Part shown: positions 1 to 8,885 of the stretch, piece after piece | Layout: each line of letters begins with the position of its first letter | Numbering within the stretch: the first letter of the stretch is position 1 | Assembly (NCBI GenBank): GCA_018384065.1 | Contig: JAHAYL010000035.1 | Span: 1-64,000, forward strand | DNA: 64,000 nucleotides | Direction: 5' to 3' | From: Oxalobacter sp. | GTDB taxonomy: Bacteria; Pseudomonadota; Gammaproteobacteria; Burkholderiales; Burkholderiaceae_D | The notes under the pieces: generated by a model | Told to the model about the DNA's origin: nothing | Databases searched by the model: none | What the model saw: the letters and a program-made list of their open reading frames with translations, nothing else | Made by a program: the position numbers and the translations under genes

Positions 1-1
1 G

Positions 2-109
2 ATGGCGGAATACAATGAAATCCGCCCACATGAATCGCTTGGGAACCTGCCTCCACGGGCATTTTTGATGAAAAACAGCGGGAAAGTCTCTAATTTAAGT
101 TGTGCCTAA
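2..109 (+). mobile_element. C-terminal end of an IS3-family transposase (OrfB/DDE), truncated at window edge
   Basis: Frame 2 reads MAEYNEIRPHESLGNLPPRAFLMKNSGKVSNLSCA*; YNxxRPHxSLGxxxPxxF is the typical IS3-family OrfB C-terminus. Followed by a terminal-repeat-like sequence ending near 124 (gtgcctaaaatggggaggtttaca). Confidence 0.8.
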
Positions 110-988
110 AATGGGGAGGTTTACAATTGAAACACTTTTTATATGTGGAATGTAAAAAGAAGCAATATTTGGGTTTGATAATTCGATGGAAAAATATTCA
201 TTTATTAATTTTGAGCATAAGTCTGATTCTTCATTTAAGTCGTAAGGGCTGTATCTAACACAAAACAAAACGATATTTGCAGCAATAGCATTTAGACAAT
301 TTTCAAGGGTTGCTTTATTAAAGAAGTCTTCTCTATTGTGTTTTGTCTGATTGTAAGCGTTATACCAAGACAGCGATTCTGTTGGTTTTTTTACATTCCA
401 AAGCTTGAAAGGCTCTAAATCAATAGTTATTGGATGATTTAGAAATTTGATTCGATACTCTGCTAGGAATAGTTTATCTTTTAGTGCTATATATTCATTT
501 GTAGTTAACCTTTGTTTTTTGTTTCCAGAAAGTCTTATATAGGCTGTCCAAGTGTTTTCACATTCAGTGCACGCTAATATTAATAATTCTCTGATTTTGT
601 GACCATAAGATTGAAGGCATATTGGATCTGGTTCAATATACATCAAAATCTCATGTAATTTCTCAATAAGAATTTTTAATTCACGTTTTGCTCTTGACTT
701 TTCGCCATTATCAATATCTAATGCTTCATTGATGTTTAAACAAAGACCTGGTCTCCAAACGTGGTTAATTATAGTTCCTACTTCATTTTCTGATAATACG
801 GCATTGGAAGGGACTGAGTTTATAATTTCACCTTCTTTTTCTGTATAAATTACTTGACCTTGTCGCCAGTATTGATGATATATTCCACTTTCTTCATGAT
901 AGATTGTGACTCGTTCATTAGAGTTATCAAATTTTGAACAAATAAAGCTTTTTTTGTTCTTTGTCTCTTTGTAAAGATATGCTTTCAT
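95..988 (-). CDS. AT-rich hypothetical protein, possibly HEPN-like (WYNAYNQTKHNR); 3' end fused into IS terminus
   Basis: 297 aa ORF, long and AT-rich; last residues (VNLPILGTT) are encoded by the IS end. Confidence 0.65.
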   Translation of the reverse strand: MKAYLYKETKNKKSFICSKFDNSNERVTIYHEESGIYHQYWRQGQVIYTEKEGEIINSVPSNAVLSENEVGTIINHVWRPGLCLNINEALDIDNGEKSRAKRELKILIEKLHEILMYIEPDPICLQSYGHKIRELLILACTECENTWTAYIRLSGNKKQRLTTNEYIALKDKLFLAEYRIKFLNHPITIDLEPFKLWNVKKPTESLSWYNAYNQTKHNREDFFNKATLENCLNAIAANIVLFCVRYSPYDLNEESDLCSKLINEYFSIELSNPNIASFYIPHIKSVSIVNLPILGTT

Positions 989-1064
989 TTTAATGATTGA
1001 TTTTTATAGTCGGTTGATTGTAAAATCATAAATTATAAATAAAAGATTTTTAAGATAGATTAAA

Positions 1065-2393
1065 TTATGAAGAAACTTTTTCGATGGTTTTCAATGTATT
1101 GAAAAGTTGTTCCAACTTGGCAACAATGCGTTCCTGTTCTGGAAGCGGGGGGAGAGGAATTGGATAGGAAATAATTTTCTGGCGTGAAATATTAGGTTGT
1201 GCTCCCCCTGCACCGAGTGCGATAAATTCCTTGCGTTGAGATAAAAGATAATAAAATAAAAACCAATTAATAATTAAATTGTTATCAGCAATGCATGCAC
1301 AACAAGCTTGATTGGTTGTGCTTTCTATGTCTAAAATTCCTAATTTTCCAATTGTTGCTCCATACATTGCAATAAGAACAGAACCTTTTGGATTTAAACG
1401 CATACTTGATTCTGAGAAAGCTTTTTCAGTGATGCATTCAGGTATGGAAGACACTATCCCATCCGTCAAATCGCCTGTTTTCAACCAAGGAATATTGCCA
1501 TTTTCATAGTAAGCAAGAATATTTCTTTTTGGAGTTGATCCAGACCTCCAATCACCAATATGTCCAAGTTTCACCCACCGCCAGTTCTCAGGAATCTCAA
1601 ACGGCTGTTCTGATTCGGGAACAATATCTTCCGCATCCAGTTCAATAGCTTGCTCATCAGGATTTTGAGGGACTAATCTCCCTTGGATGGCTGCCTGTAA
1701 CAGACTGGTGCGTAGCTGGGTCGCAGTCTCAGCAATCTGCTTCTGTGCTTCTTCGCATCGGTTGATGACCTCGAACAGCCGTTCCAGCTTAGCAACGATG
1801 CGTTCCTGTTCTGGGAGAGGGGGGAGAGGAATAGGTGCTAGGAAAAAGTCTTTCTCATTGATTGCAGGATATGATGCTCCTTTTTGTTTTTTTGTTGCAT
1901 ATGATGAGAAAAACTCTGATCGGAGGATGAAATGAAGAAAATGATTGTTGATAAAATCAGTCATTTCCATTACGGCAAATCCAGTACTTGCAATAACTTC
2001 TTCTTCAGGCAGATTGTCTGCAACACAGGTATTAAGCAAATAAGGCCTTACTGTTGAGTAAAGTACCGCTCCTTCTTTCACGACTTTCCTTGCCCTGGAA
2101 GGTGCTTCTTTGGATGTTGTTGGTTTGAGTTCTCCTAATACGCCTTTGTCATTCTTAATTGAACCGACATCAATATATAAAAAGTCTTCTTGAGGGATTT
2201 TTTGTTTTGCCTTATTGACAATTTTTCCTAATCTCACCCACCGCCAGTTCTCAGGGATTTCAAACGGCTGCTCTGATTCGGGAACGGTATCTTTCGCATC
2301 CAGTTCAACAGCAGGTTCATCAGGGTCCTGTGGCACCAGCCTGCCACGGATGGCAAGGTCAAGCAGTTTCTGGCGCAGTGCGGTCGTATCCAT
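1065..2393 (-). CDS. hsdS: Type I restriction-modification specificity subunit HsdS (two TRDs)
   Basis: Two copies of PFEIPENWRWV(R/K)LG and PLPPLPEQERIVAKLE(R/Q)LF; downstream of hsdM in the same operon. Confidence 0.95.
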   Translation of the reverse strand: MDTTALRQKLLDLAIRGRLVPQDPDEPAVELDAKDTVPESEQPFEIPENWRWVRLGKIVNKAKQKIPQEDFLYIDVGSIKNDKGVLGELKPTTSKEAPSRARKVVKEGAVLYSTVRPYLLNTCVADNLPEEEVIASTGFAVMEMTDFINNHFLHFILRSEFFSSYATKKQKGASYPAINEKDFFLAPIPLPPLPEQERIVAKLERLFEVINRCEEAQKQIAETATQLRTSLLQAAIQGRLVPQNPDEQAIELDAEDIVPESEQPFEIPENWRWVKLGHIGDWRSGSTPKRNILAYYENGNIPWLKTGDLTDGIVSSIPECITEKAFSESSMRLNPKGSVLIAMYGATIGKLGILDIESTTNQACCACIADNNLIINWFLFYYLLSQRKEFIALGAGGAQPNISRQKIISYPIPLPPLPEQERIVAKLEQLFNTLKTIEKVSS

Positions 2394-3823
2394 CAGTCTG
2401 CGATGCCTTTCAACAGTGTTTCCAATTCAGCGGTGGCTTCTGCCAGCTGTTGGGATTGGGTTTTCAGGTTGTCCATCAGTTCTGACAGTGACAGCTGCTG
2501 GGTGTTGCCGTCTGCCTGGATCCAGGTGATGTCAAGGCTTGCATTGTCCCGTGCAAGGATTTCCTCAACTGTATATCTTCGCCAGCGCCCGTTCGGATTG
2601 TCTTCAGACCAGGTTGGCTGCCGTTCAGCCAGGTTGCCGTTTTTATAACAGGCGATGAATTCCTCGAAATGTTTTTCAGTCAGGAGATTGGTCTTTCCGA
2701 AAGAGGGCATGTCACTGCGCAGGTCATAGAACCAGATTTCCCGCGTGTTGCCTTTGTCGGTTTCGCCTCGGGTGAAGAACAGCACATTGGTCTGCACACC
2801 TTGGGCATAGAAAATCCCGGTCGGCAGACGCAGGATGGTATGCAGGTTGCATTTGTCCATCAGGTCACGGCGGATGCGTTCACCATCGCCATCAGCAAAC
2901 AGTACGTTGTCAGGCAGGACTACGGCGGCGCGGGCTTTGCCGTTGGCTTTCAGGCTGCGGTAGATATGCTGCAGGAAATTCAGCTGCTTGTTGCTGGTCA
3001 AGAAGGTCAGGTCGTCCCGCAGGGGGCGTTCTCCACCTTTCTTGGTGCCGAACGGTGGATTGGTCAGCACGACATCATAGCCTTTCATACTGACACCGGC
3101 ATCTGACAGGGTATCACCGAGCGTGATGGTTCCCTTGATATCATGGAGCATCGCGTTCATCAATGCGAGGCGGTGGGTGTCATGTACGAGTTCACAGCCT
3201 GAGAATGCCCGGTTGATCTGGTAGTTCTGCCGTTGTTCGCCAAGTGTGAACAGGTTGTCGGTATGTTCCTTGACATAGCGGTCAGCGGCAATCATGAAGC
3301 CGAAGGTGCCGCAGGCGGGGTCGTTGCACCGTTCGCCAGGCTGAGGCGCAATCAGTTGGGTCATCACGTTGACCAAAGGGCGGGGCGTGAAATACTGTCC
3401 TGCCCCGGATTTTTTTTCATTCGCGTTTTTTTCCAGCAGGCCTTCATAGAGGTTGCCGAGACCTTCTTCCCGGGCGGAATACCAGTCGAGCTGGTCGATG
3501 GAGGTGATCAGTTTTTCCAGGTTCTTCGGTTCATCGATGCTGGTGGTTGCGCCTTGGTAGATTTCCTGGATGCGTCCCCTGCCTGAATTGCCGAGATGGT
3601 CAAGCAGGCGTTTGTAGAAGATTTTCAGGTCGATGCCGCTGTGTCCTGTCAGGTCTTTCCAGCGGTAGCCTGCCGGGATGGCTTCTTCTGTGCCGGTTTC
3701 CTGGCACATCTTGAGGAAAAGCAGGTAGGTCAGTTCGGTGACGTATTGATGGTAGGTGATGCCATCATCCCGGAGGACATTGCAGAGGTTCCAGAGCCGG
3801 GAAACGATTTCCTGATTGTTCAT
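2393..3823 (-). CDS. hsdM: Type I restriction-modification DNA methyltransferase subunit HsdM
   Basis: NPPFGTKKGGERP (NPPF motif IV), DPACGTFGF motif I, HsdM N-terminal domain. Confidence 0.95.
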   Translation of the reverse strand: MNNQEIVSRLWNLCNVLRDDGITYHQYVTELTYLLFLKMCQETGTEEAIPAGYRWKDLTGHSGIDLKIFYKRLLDHLGNSGRGRIQEIYQGATTSIDEPKNLEKLITSIDQLDWYSAREEGLGNLYEGLLEKNANEKKSGAGQYFTPRPLVNVMTQLIAPQPGERCNDPACGTFGFMIAADRYVKEHTDNLFTLGEQRQNYQINRAFSGCELVHDTHRLALMNAMLHDIKGTITLGDTLSDAGVSMKGYDVVLTNPPFGTKKGGERPLRDDLTFLTSNKQLNFLQHIYRSLKANGKARAAVVLPDNVLFADGDGERIRRDLMDKCNLHTILRLPTGIFYAQGVQTNVLFFTRGETDKGNTREIWFYDLRSDMPSFGKTNLLTEKHFEEFIACYKNGNLAERQPTWSEDNPNGRWRRYTVEEILARDNASLDITWIQADGNTQQLSLSELMDNLKTQSQQLAEATAELETLLKGIAD

Positions 3824-6800
3824 GCTGCGTCTTTATCGTCGTAAAGGTAGGTGTTGATTTCAGCCATGAGGGCGTCCAGCCTGCCATCAAAACGCTGGTT
3901 GATTTTATTGAAGCCCCCCTGAAGCCTGTAAGCACCGCTGTCCAGCATCTGGTGGTCGATGAGGGCATCGGTGTTGCCGGTCATGGTTTTTTCAAAGCGG
4001 TTAAGCCAGTCCTGCTGGTTCCTGTTGAAGGTATGGCTGCTCCGGATGCGCCTGAAAGCCCGGCGTACCCGTTCTTCATGGCTGATCAATGGGGAACCGA
4101 GTGCCGAACGCCGGATGAAGGCGATGATGTCTGCGGCAATGTCTTCGTTCTTGGATTCACGCCAGGCGGAACGGAGCCATTCGACATTGAATTCTGCCTT
4201 GGTCAGCAACGCCGCCAGTTCTTTCAGGGTATCCCGGGTCAGTTCCGATGGACGGGAGCAGACAATCTGCAGTGCCTTGACTTTGTTCTTGTTGTCTGTG
4301 ATGAAGGTGTTGAAGGCTTCCAGGTAATCTTCCGCACCTGCGCCTTTCGGATAGACTGTTGTGATGCCTGTGGCGGTATCCGGGTGGCTGGTGTCAATGA
4401 CGATCGGCATCGGCCGGGACGGTGCCGGGCGGTCAAGGATTTTCAGGGCTTCGACATCTGCCTGAAGGATGGCGGCTGCCTGTTCAGGGGATTGTTCCTT
4501 CAGATGGTTGATGTACTGCCTGACGGTATCGCCGGGGGCGTTTTCATCAAAGTCCATACCAGTTGCATCGGCAAAGGCCTTGGCGTTTCCGGCGGCGTTC
4601 CTGAAGCGTTTCCGCTGGAGTTTGGCGATGACCAGATTGACCTGGTTCTGGGTTTCTTCCGGAGTAGCCGCTGTGCTGATGCCTTGGACCAGCTGTTCAA
4701 AGGTTGATGAAACCTGCTGTACGACGGGTTTCATGGTGGAGACTTCCTGCAGGGCTTCATAGACGCCCACGCAGTCATAGATGGTGAAGTGTTCTTTGTT
4801 GATTTCAGGGCAGAGACGTGTCGCCCTGCCAAGCATCTGTTCAAACAGGATACGGCTCCGGACACGCCGCATGAAGACCAGTGTGTCAATGGCGGGAACG
4901 TCTATCCCGGTTGTCAGCAGGTCAACGGTGACTACGATGGTGGGATAGGTCTCGTTCTTGAACAGGCGGATGGCTTCGTCAACCCTGTCGATGCTGCCGG
5001 TGATTTTCATGACGGCATTGGCATCGCATCCATGCCCGACAGCGGTTTCTTTCAGGATCTGGGTAATCTGGTCGGCATGCCGGTCATTCACGGCATAGAC
5101 CAATGTCTTTCCAGGACCATCGAAGCTGAGGTTTACGGCAATCTGTTCCAGATGGGTCCTGGTGAAACTCTCGGTGATGATCTGCCTGTTGAACTGTTCG
5201 ACTTCAAAATGGACATCATCAGGCAGGTCAGCACTGTTGGTGATTTCATGGGTGACAGGGTCAAACAATGCCAGCTGTTCACCTGTCCTGTAAGTGATGC
5301 CGGATTCCCGCAGTTCGCTGTTGCTTTTCAGGGGGACATCGTGGTCGACAAGGCAGCCGTCAATGACTGCCTGGCGGTAGGAATAGCTGTAGACTGGATG
5401 CCCGAAAATCTGGGTGGTATGCAGGGCAGGGGTGGCGGTCAAGGCAATTTTAACGGCATCGAAGTATTCAATGACTGCCCGGTACTGGCTGATATAGTCT
5501 TCCTGCTCCCGGTACCGCATCTCGTTCTCGGACATTTCGCGGTCAAGGTTGTAGCCCCGGTGGGCTTCATCGATGACAATCAGGTCATAGTCGCTGACGT
5601 TCGGCCTGTCTTTGGGGGCGGTGCTGTCATCGGTGTCGCTGCCGAAAATCCGGGTGACCATGCTTTGGACGGTGGCGACCTGTACCCGGGTTTCCAGCTC
5701 GATTGACCTGTTCCTCAGTTCCCCGATGGTATAGATGCTGGCAAGCGGCAGCAGGTTTTCGAGTTTCACCTGCTTGAATGCGCCGAGTGCTTGGTCCCCC
5801 AGGGCTGTCCGGTCCACAAGGAACAGGATGCGCCTGAAACGTTTTGTTTTGAGCATCCGGTAAATCAGTCCCAGTACTGTCCGGGTCTTGCCGGTGCCGG
5901 TTGCCATTGCAATCAATGCGGTCTGTTTGCCGGACAGGATGGCATCTTCAGCGGCTTGGATTGCTGCAAGCTGGTAATCCCTCAGGTTGAGTCCCTGTGG
6001 GTCTGTCAGCAGGTCGTATGGTTCTTTTCTCAGATTGCTTTCCGCCAGGTCTATGTCCTGTGCCAGCAGGGCAGACAGTCCTTGGGGGTTGTGCCAGTCC
6101 GGCAGGGCATGTGGCAGGGCGTTGCTTCTCCGCAGGTCCTGGAACCAGATGCCTGATTCGGTTTCAAGCTGTTTCAGATAAGGCCGTCCATTTGTCGAGA
6201 AGATGAAGGGGACGCGGTAGTTTTCCCACTGACCGACGGTATACCTGGCATCTTCCTCGCGGATATGGGCTGCGTAGTCTTTGCATTGGTTGTCAAGGAC
6301 GGAGGCGATGTTGCGGTTTTTCCGCTTGGCTTCAACGATGCCGACCAGTTTTTCCCCGATGAAGAGGGCATAGTCCGCAAAACCTTTCCTGCCGGAGGCG
6401 GAACCTGTCGGCCATTCAGCGATGGCAAGGTTCCGTCCTTTGACTGGACGGGTTCCCTTGGCATAGCGCAGGTTCTGGGTATCGGCTTCCCACCCTGCTT
6501 CTTTGAGCTGACGGTCAATCAGGTAGCGGGTTTCTGCTTCGGTGAGCGGCAGTTCATTGGCGATGTCTGTTGCCTGTGTTATCCGTTCAGACCGTTTTGC
6601 CTGCCATTCACTCAGCTGTTTGGCTGTCATTTCTGCCTGAAGCAGGGCATCTGCTTTCTGCTTTTCCAGTTCAGCGATCAGGGCTTCCTGCTGGGCGACG
6701 ATGGTTCTGTAGTCTGGGTCAGGTTCTGGCGTGACATAAGCCGGGAAAGGCGGTTCAAGGCCTGCGTAAACACCCAGTGTCCAAAGGGTCAGCCGGAAGG

Positions 6801-7134
6801 TGATTGGCAGGAAATACTGTGCGTCTTCTGGAGAGGCAGTACCGTCATGGACTGCGGTGTTCCGGGCTTTGCGGAGCTCATTGAATGCCTGATAGATTTC
6901 ATAAGGCAGTATCCGCAGGTTTTTCAGCATCCAGAGACGTGAGCCATGCGAGGGGGTGTCGGTGTCTTCTTTCAAGCCTTCGGCATTGAAGATGTTGAGG
7001 ACCAGGCGCTCGGCAAGAAGCCCAAGCTTGCCGATGCAGGAAGCCGGGTCTGTATGCAGGTATTTCTCAGCTGTCTTGCCGAGTGTTGCCAGCATTGGCC
7101 ATTTCTGTTCGATGAAGGTGAAGTTTGATGCCAT
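3820..7134 (-). CDS. hsdR: Type I restriction endonuclease subunit HsdR (EcoEI-like, N-terminal DUF4145-like region)
   Basis: ATGTGKTRT Walker A, DEAHRGY box, SF2 helicase motifs; 1104 aa; 4-bp overlap with hsdM. Confidence 0.95.
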   Translation of the reverse strand: MASNFTFIEQKWPMLATLGKTAEKYLHTDPASCIGKLGLLAERLVLNIFNAEGLKEDTDTPSHGSRLWMLKNLRILPYEIYQAFNELRKARNTAVHDGTASPEDAQYFLPITFRLTLWTLGVYAGLEPPFPAYVTPEPDPDYRTIVAQQEALIAELEKQKADALLQAEMTAKQLSEWQAKRSERITQATDIANELPLTEAETRYLIDRQLKEAGWEADTQNLRYAKGTRPVKGRNLAIAEWPTGSASGRKGFADYALFIGEKLVGIVEAKRKNRNIASVLDNQCKDYAAHIREEDARYTVGQWENYRVPFIFSTNGRPYLKQLETESGIWFQDLRRSNALPHALPDWHNPQGLSALLAQDIDLAESNLRKEPYDLLTDPQGLNLRDYQLAAIQAAEDAILSGKQTALIAMATGTGKTRTVLGLIYRMLKTKRFRRILFLVDRTALGDQALGAFKQVKLENLLPLASIYTIGELRNRSIELETRVQVATVQSMVTRIFGSDTDDSTAPKDRPNVSDYDLIVIDEAHRGYNLDREMSENEMRYREQEDYISQYRAVIEYFDAVKIALTATPALHTTQIFGHPVYSYSYRQAVIDGCLVDHDVPLKSNSELRESGITYRTGEQLALFDPVTHEITNSADLPDDVHFEVEQFNRQIITESFTRTHLEQIAVNLSFDGPGKTLVYAVNDRHADQITQILKETAVGHGCDANAVMKITGSIDRVDEAIRLFKNETYPTIVVTVDLLTTGIDVPAIDTLVFMRRVRSRILFEQMLGRATRLCPEINKEHFTIYDCVGVYEALQEVSTMKPVVQQVSSTFEQLVQGISTAATPEETQNQVNLVIAKLQRKRFRNAAGNAKAFADATGMDFDENAPGDTVRQYINHLKEQSPEQAAAILQADVEALKILDRPAPSRPMPIVIDTSHPDTATGITTVYPKGAGAEDYLEAFNTFITDNKNKVKALQIVCSRPSELTRDTLKELAALLTKAEFNVEWLRSAWRESKNEDIAADIIAFIRRSALGSPLISHEERVRRAFRRIRSSHTFNRNQQDWLNRFEKTMTGNTDALIDHQMLDSGAYRLQGGFNKINQRFDGRLDALMAEINTYLYDDKDAA

Positions 7135-7314
7135 CAGGAACTCCCAGAAACTATTCCATAATCATACTACAGGAGAGGGGAAGGAAAACAAAAGACGGAA
7201 AATTGCCTGTATTTGTCTGACTAAGTTAGAAAGGGTGTTCTGGAAAGAATCTTTATTATAGAGTATAGACTAGAATGCTTTTGAATTAGGTTAAAAGGTT
7301 AAAGGAGGTAATAA

Positions 7315-8250
7315 ATGGTTGGAAGAGTAGTTTATTCACCATGTATGAAATGTTTTGATAAATATATTGAGAATAATAGTTTTCCAGATTTTAGTTTTTA
7401 TGAAAATTTAATGTCTGAGTCTGGGGTGATTCATTTTGAATGTAAAATGGGGCATAAGAATGCTATTTTGATTCAAGAGAAAAGTTTTGAAATATTGCTT
7501 GAATTGGCAATAGAGAATCTAGTGGATAAATATTACAGAGAAGCTATATTCAATTTCGCATCTGCTCAGGAAAGATGTTTTGAATTTTTCATAGAATTGA
7601 TATCTTTAGATAACGATGTGAATGATGAGTTTTATGAAAATATGTGGAAAAGGATATTTAAAAGTTCGTCGGAAAGACAACTTGGTGCTTTCTATTTTTT
7701 ATATTTAATGAGGTTTAAAAAATCATTTTCTTATGATGACAAGAAAACAAGGATTAGAAATAACGTTATCCATAGAGGAAACATTGCTACAAAGGAGATG
7801 GCATTTGAGTATGGTGAATATGTGTTAAATAATATTTATGATATTGTGCAATCTGTAACAGAGAATATAAATATTGACGTTTTGGATAAATTTGTTTCTA
7901 AAAGTATGATGAAAAGAAAATCTGAAATAAAAACGGATGAGTTTGTCTCAACAATGTCGGGGTCTATTATTTCTTGGCAAGTTGCAACAGATGAAGAGTT
8001 AGAAAGGGAGAATAAATTATTAGAATACAGTCGTAAAAAACCAGATGAATATTCTAAAATGGCTAATAAAGCTAATGGATTTGGCAATAAAGTACTTGAT
8101 GTAAATAATGAAGGAGAATTGATTTTGATTGATGCTCCATCAAATAATTTGAAAAAAGGGGCTAAATATAGAGGGAGGACTAGTTTAGGTGAATTGATAA
8201 ATAATTTTACTAAAATGAGGGATGCTTATAAAGCTAATATAAAAAGATAG
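7315..8250 (+). CDS. Hypothetical protein, candidate HEPN-domain protein with N-terminal zinc-ribbon-like CxxC...CxxxH
   Basis: 311 aa; RBS aaaggaggt upstream; RIRNNVIHRG matches HEPN RX4-6H with N after R; SPCMKC...FECKMGH at N-terminus; AT-rich. Confidence 0.7.
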   Translation: MVGRVVYSPCMKCFDKYIENNSFPDFSFYENLMSESGVIHFECKMGHKNAILIQEKSFEILLELAIENLVDKYYREAIFNFASAQERCFEFFIELISLDNDVNDEFYENMWKRIFKSSSERQLGAFYFLYLMRFKKSFSYDDKKTRIRNNVIHRGNIATKEMAFEYGEYVLNNIYDIVQSVTENINIDVLDKFVSKSMMKRKSEIKTDEFVSTMSGSIISWQVATDEELERENKLLEYSRKKPDEYSKMANKANGFGNKVLDVNNEGELILIDAPSNNLKKGAKYRGRTSLGELINNFTKMRDAYKANIKR

Positions 8251-8253
8251 AGA

Positions 8254-8347
8254 AATCTCGGGGTATTTCTTCTTATCTCGGCTACAAGAGCGTACTAGAG
8301 TGTTTTTGCTGGCAACGCGGAGAATGCTGGAGCTGAAGTGCTGGCTG
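8254..8347 (-). pseudogene. Relic of a second umuC 3' end
   Basis: 8306-8347 aligns with 8977-9018 (umuC 3' end) at about 33/42 identities, mostly transitions; minus-strand translation HFSSSILRVASKN resembles UmuC RFGSGTLCVASNN. Confidence 0.5.
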
Positions 8348-8363
8348 TTCCAGCCATGCTATA

Positions 8364-8392
8364 TTTTTTGAAAATTCCTGCTTTTCAAAAAA
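8364..8392. repeat. Perfect 11-bp inverted repeat TTTTTTGAAAA-N7-TTTTCAAAAAA
   Basis: Read directly from sequence; lies just upstream of the antitoxin relic. Confidence 0.8.
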
Positions 8393-8400
8393 GGAGCTAA

Positions 8401-8697
8401 CATGCAGACGGAACTTTTGTTTGTCAGGCAAAGGTGCTGTCCAAAGGTCGGGTTGCTATCCCGAAAGATGTGCGTGAGACTCTTGGCGTGAACAGAGGAG
8501 ACAGGATTTATTTCTTGGTTGATGGAAAATTTGTCTGCATTGTGAATTCCGCTGTTTATGCATAGCATGTCATCCAGAAGGAAATGGAAGGAGAGGCGGA
8601 ACGGGTTGGATTGGGTTCTGAAGAATCAATTGTTGATTATGTGAAATCCATCCGGCGCAAAATAGCAGCAGAAAAGAACCGTGAAAGTATTGATTGA
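8401..8697 (+). pseudogene. AbrB/SpoVT (MazE-like) antitoxin, disrupted by internal TAG and probable N-terminal frameshift
   Basis: Reads AKVLSKGRVAIPKDVRETLGVNRGDRIYFLVDGKFVCIVNSAVYA*HVIQKEMEGEAERVGLGSEESIVDYVKSIRRKIAAEKNRESID*. Confidence 0.8.
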
Positions 8698-8782
8698 TAC
8701 CAACGTACTTGTTTCTGCGGTGTTGAATCCTAAGGGAGCCTCATCAAAGACATGGAAAATTGCTATTCCGGAAAAACGGTAA
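8681..8782 (+). pseudogene. Truncated PIN-domain toxin N-terminus
   Basis: VKVLIDTNVLVSAVLNPKGASSKTWKIAIPEKR*; DTNVLVSA is the PIN N-terminal motif; overlaps the antitoxin relic end as in TA operons. Confidence 0.75.
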
Positions 8783-8885
8783 ATCGACCAGTTTTCCGGC
8801 ATAAAAGGGTATCAAGGAACTTACACTGGTCAGATAGTTGTTAAAGTCAAGTCAGTTTGGATACTGTCTGATTCGCATCCATTCT

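Noticed and set aside
3952-6942. Several long + strand ORFs (3952..4707, 4789..5706, 5791..6156, 6265..6942)
   Set aside because: Antisense to hsdR, whose protein motifs are unambiguous; no recognisable domains, so shadow ORFs.
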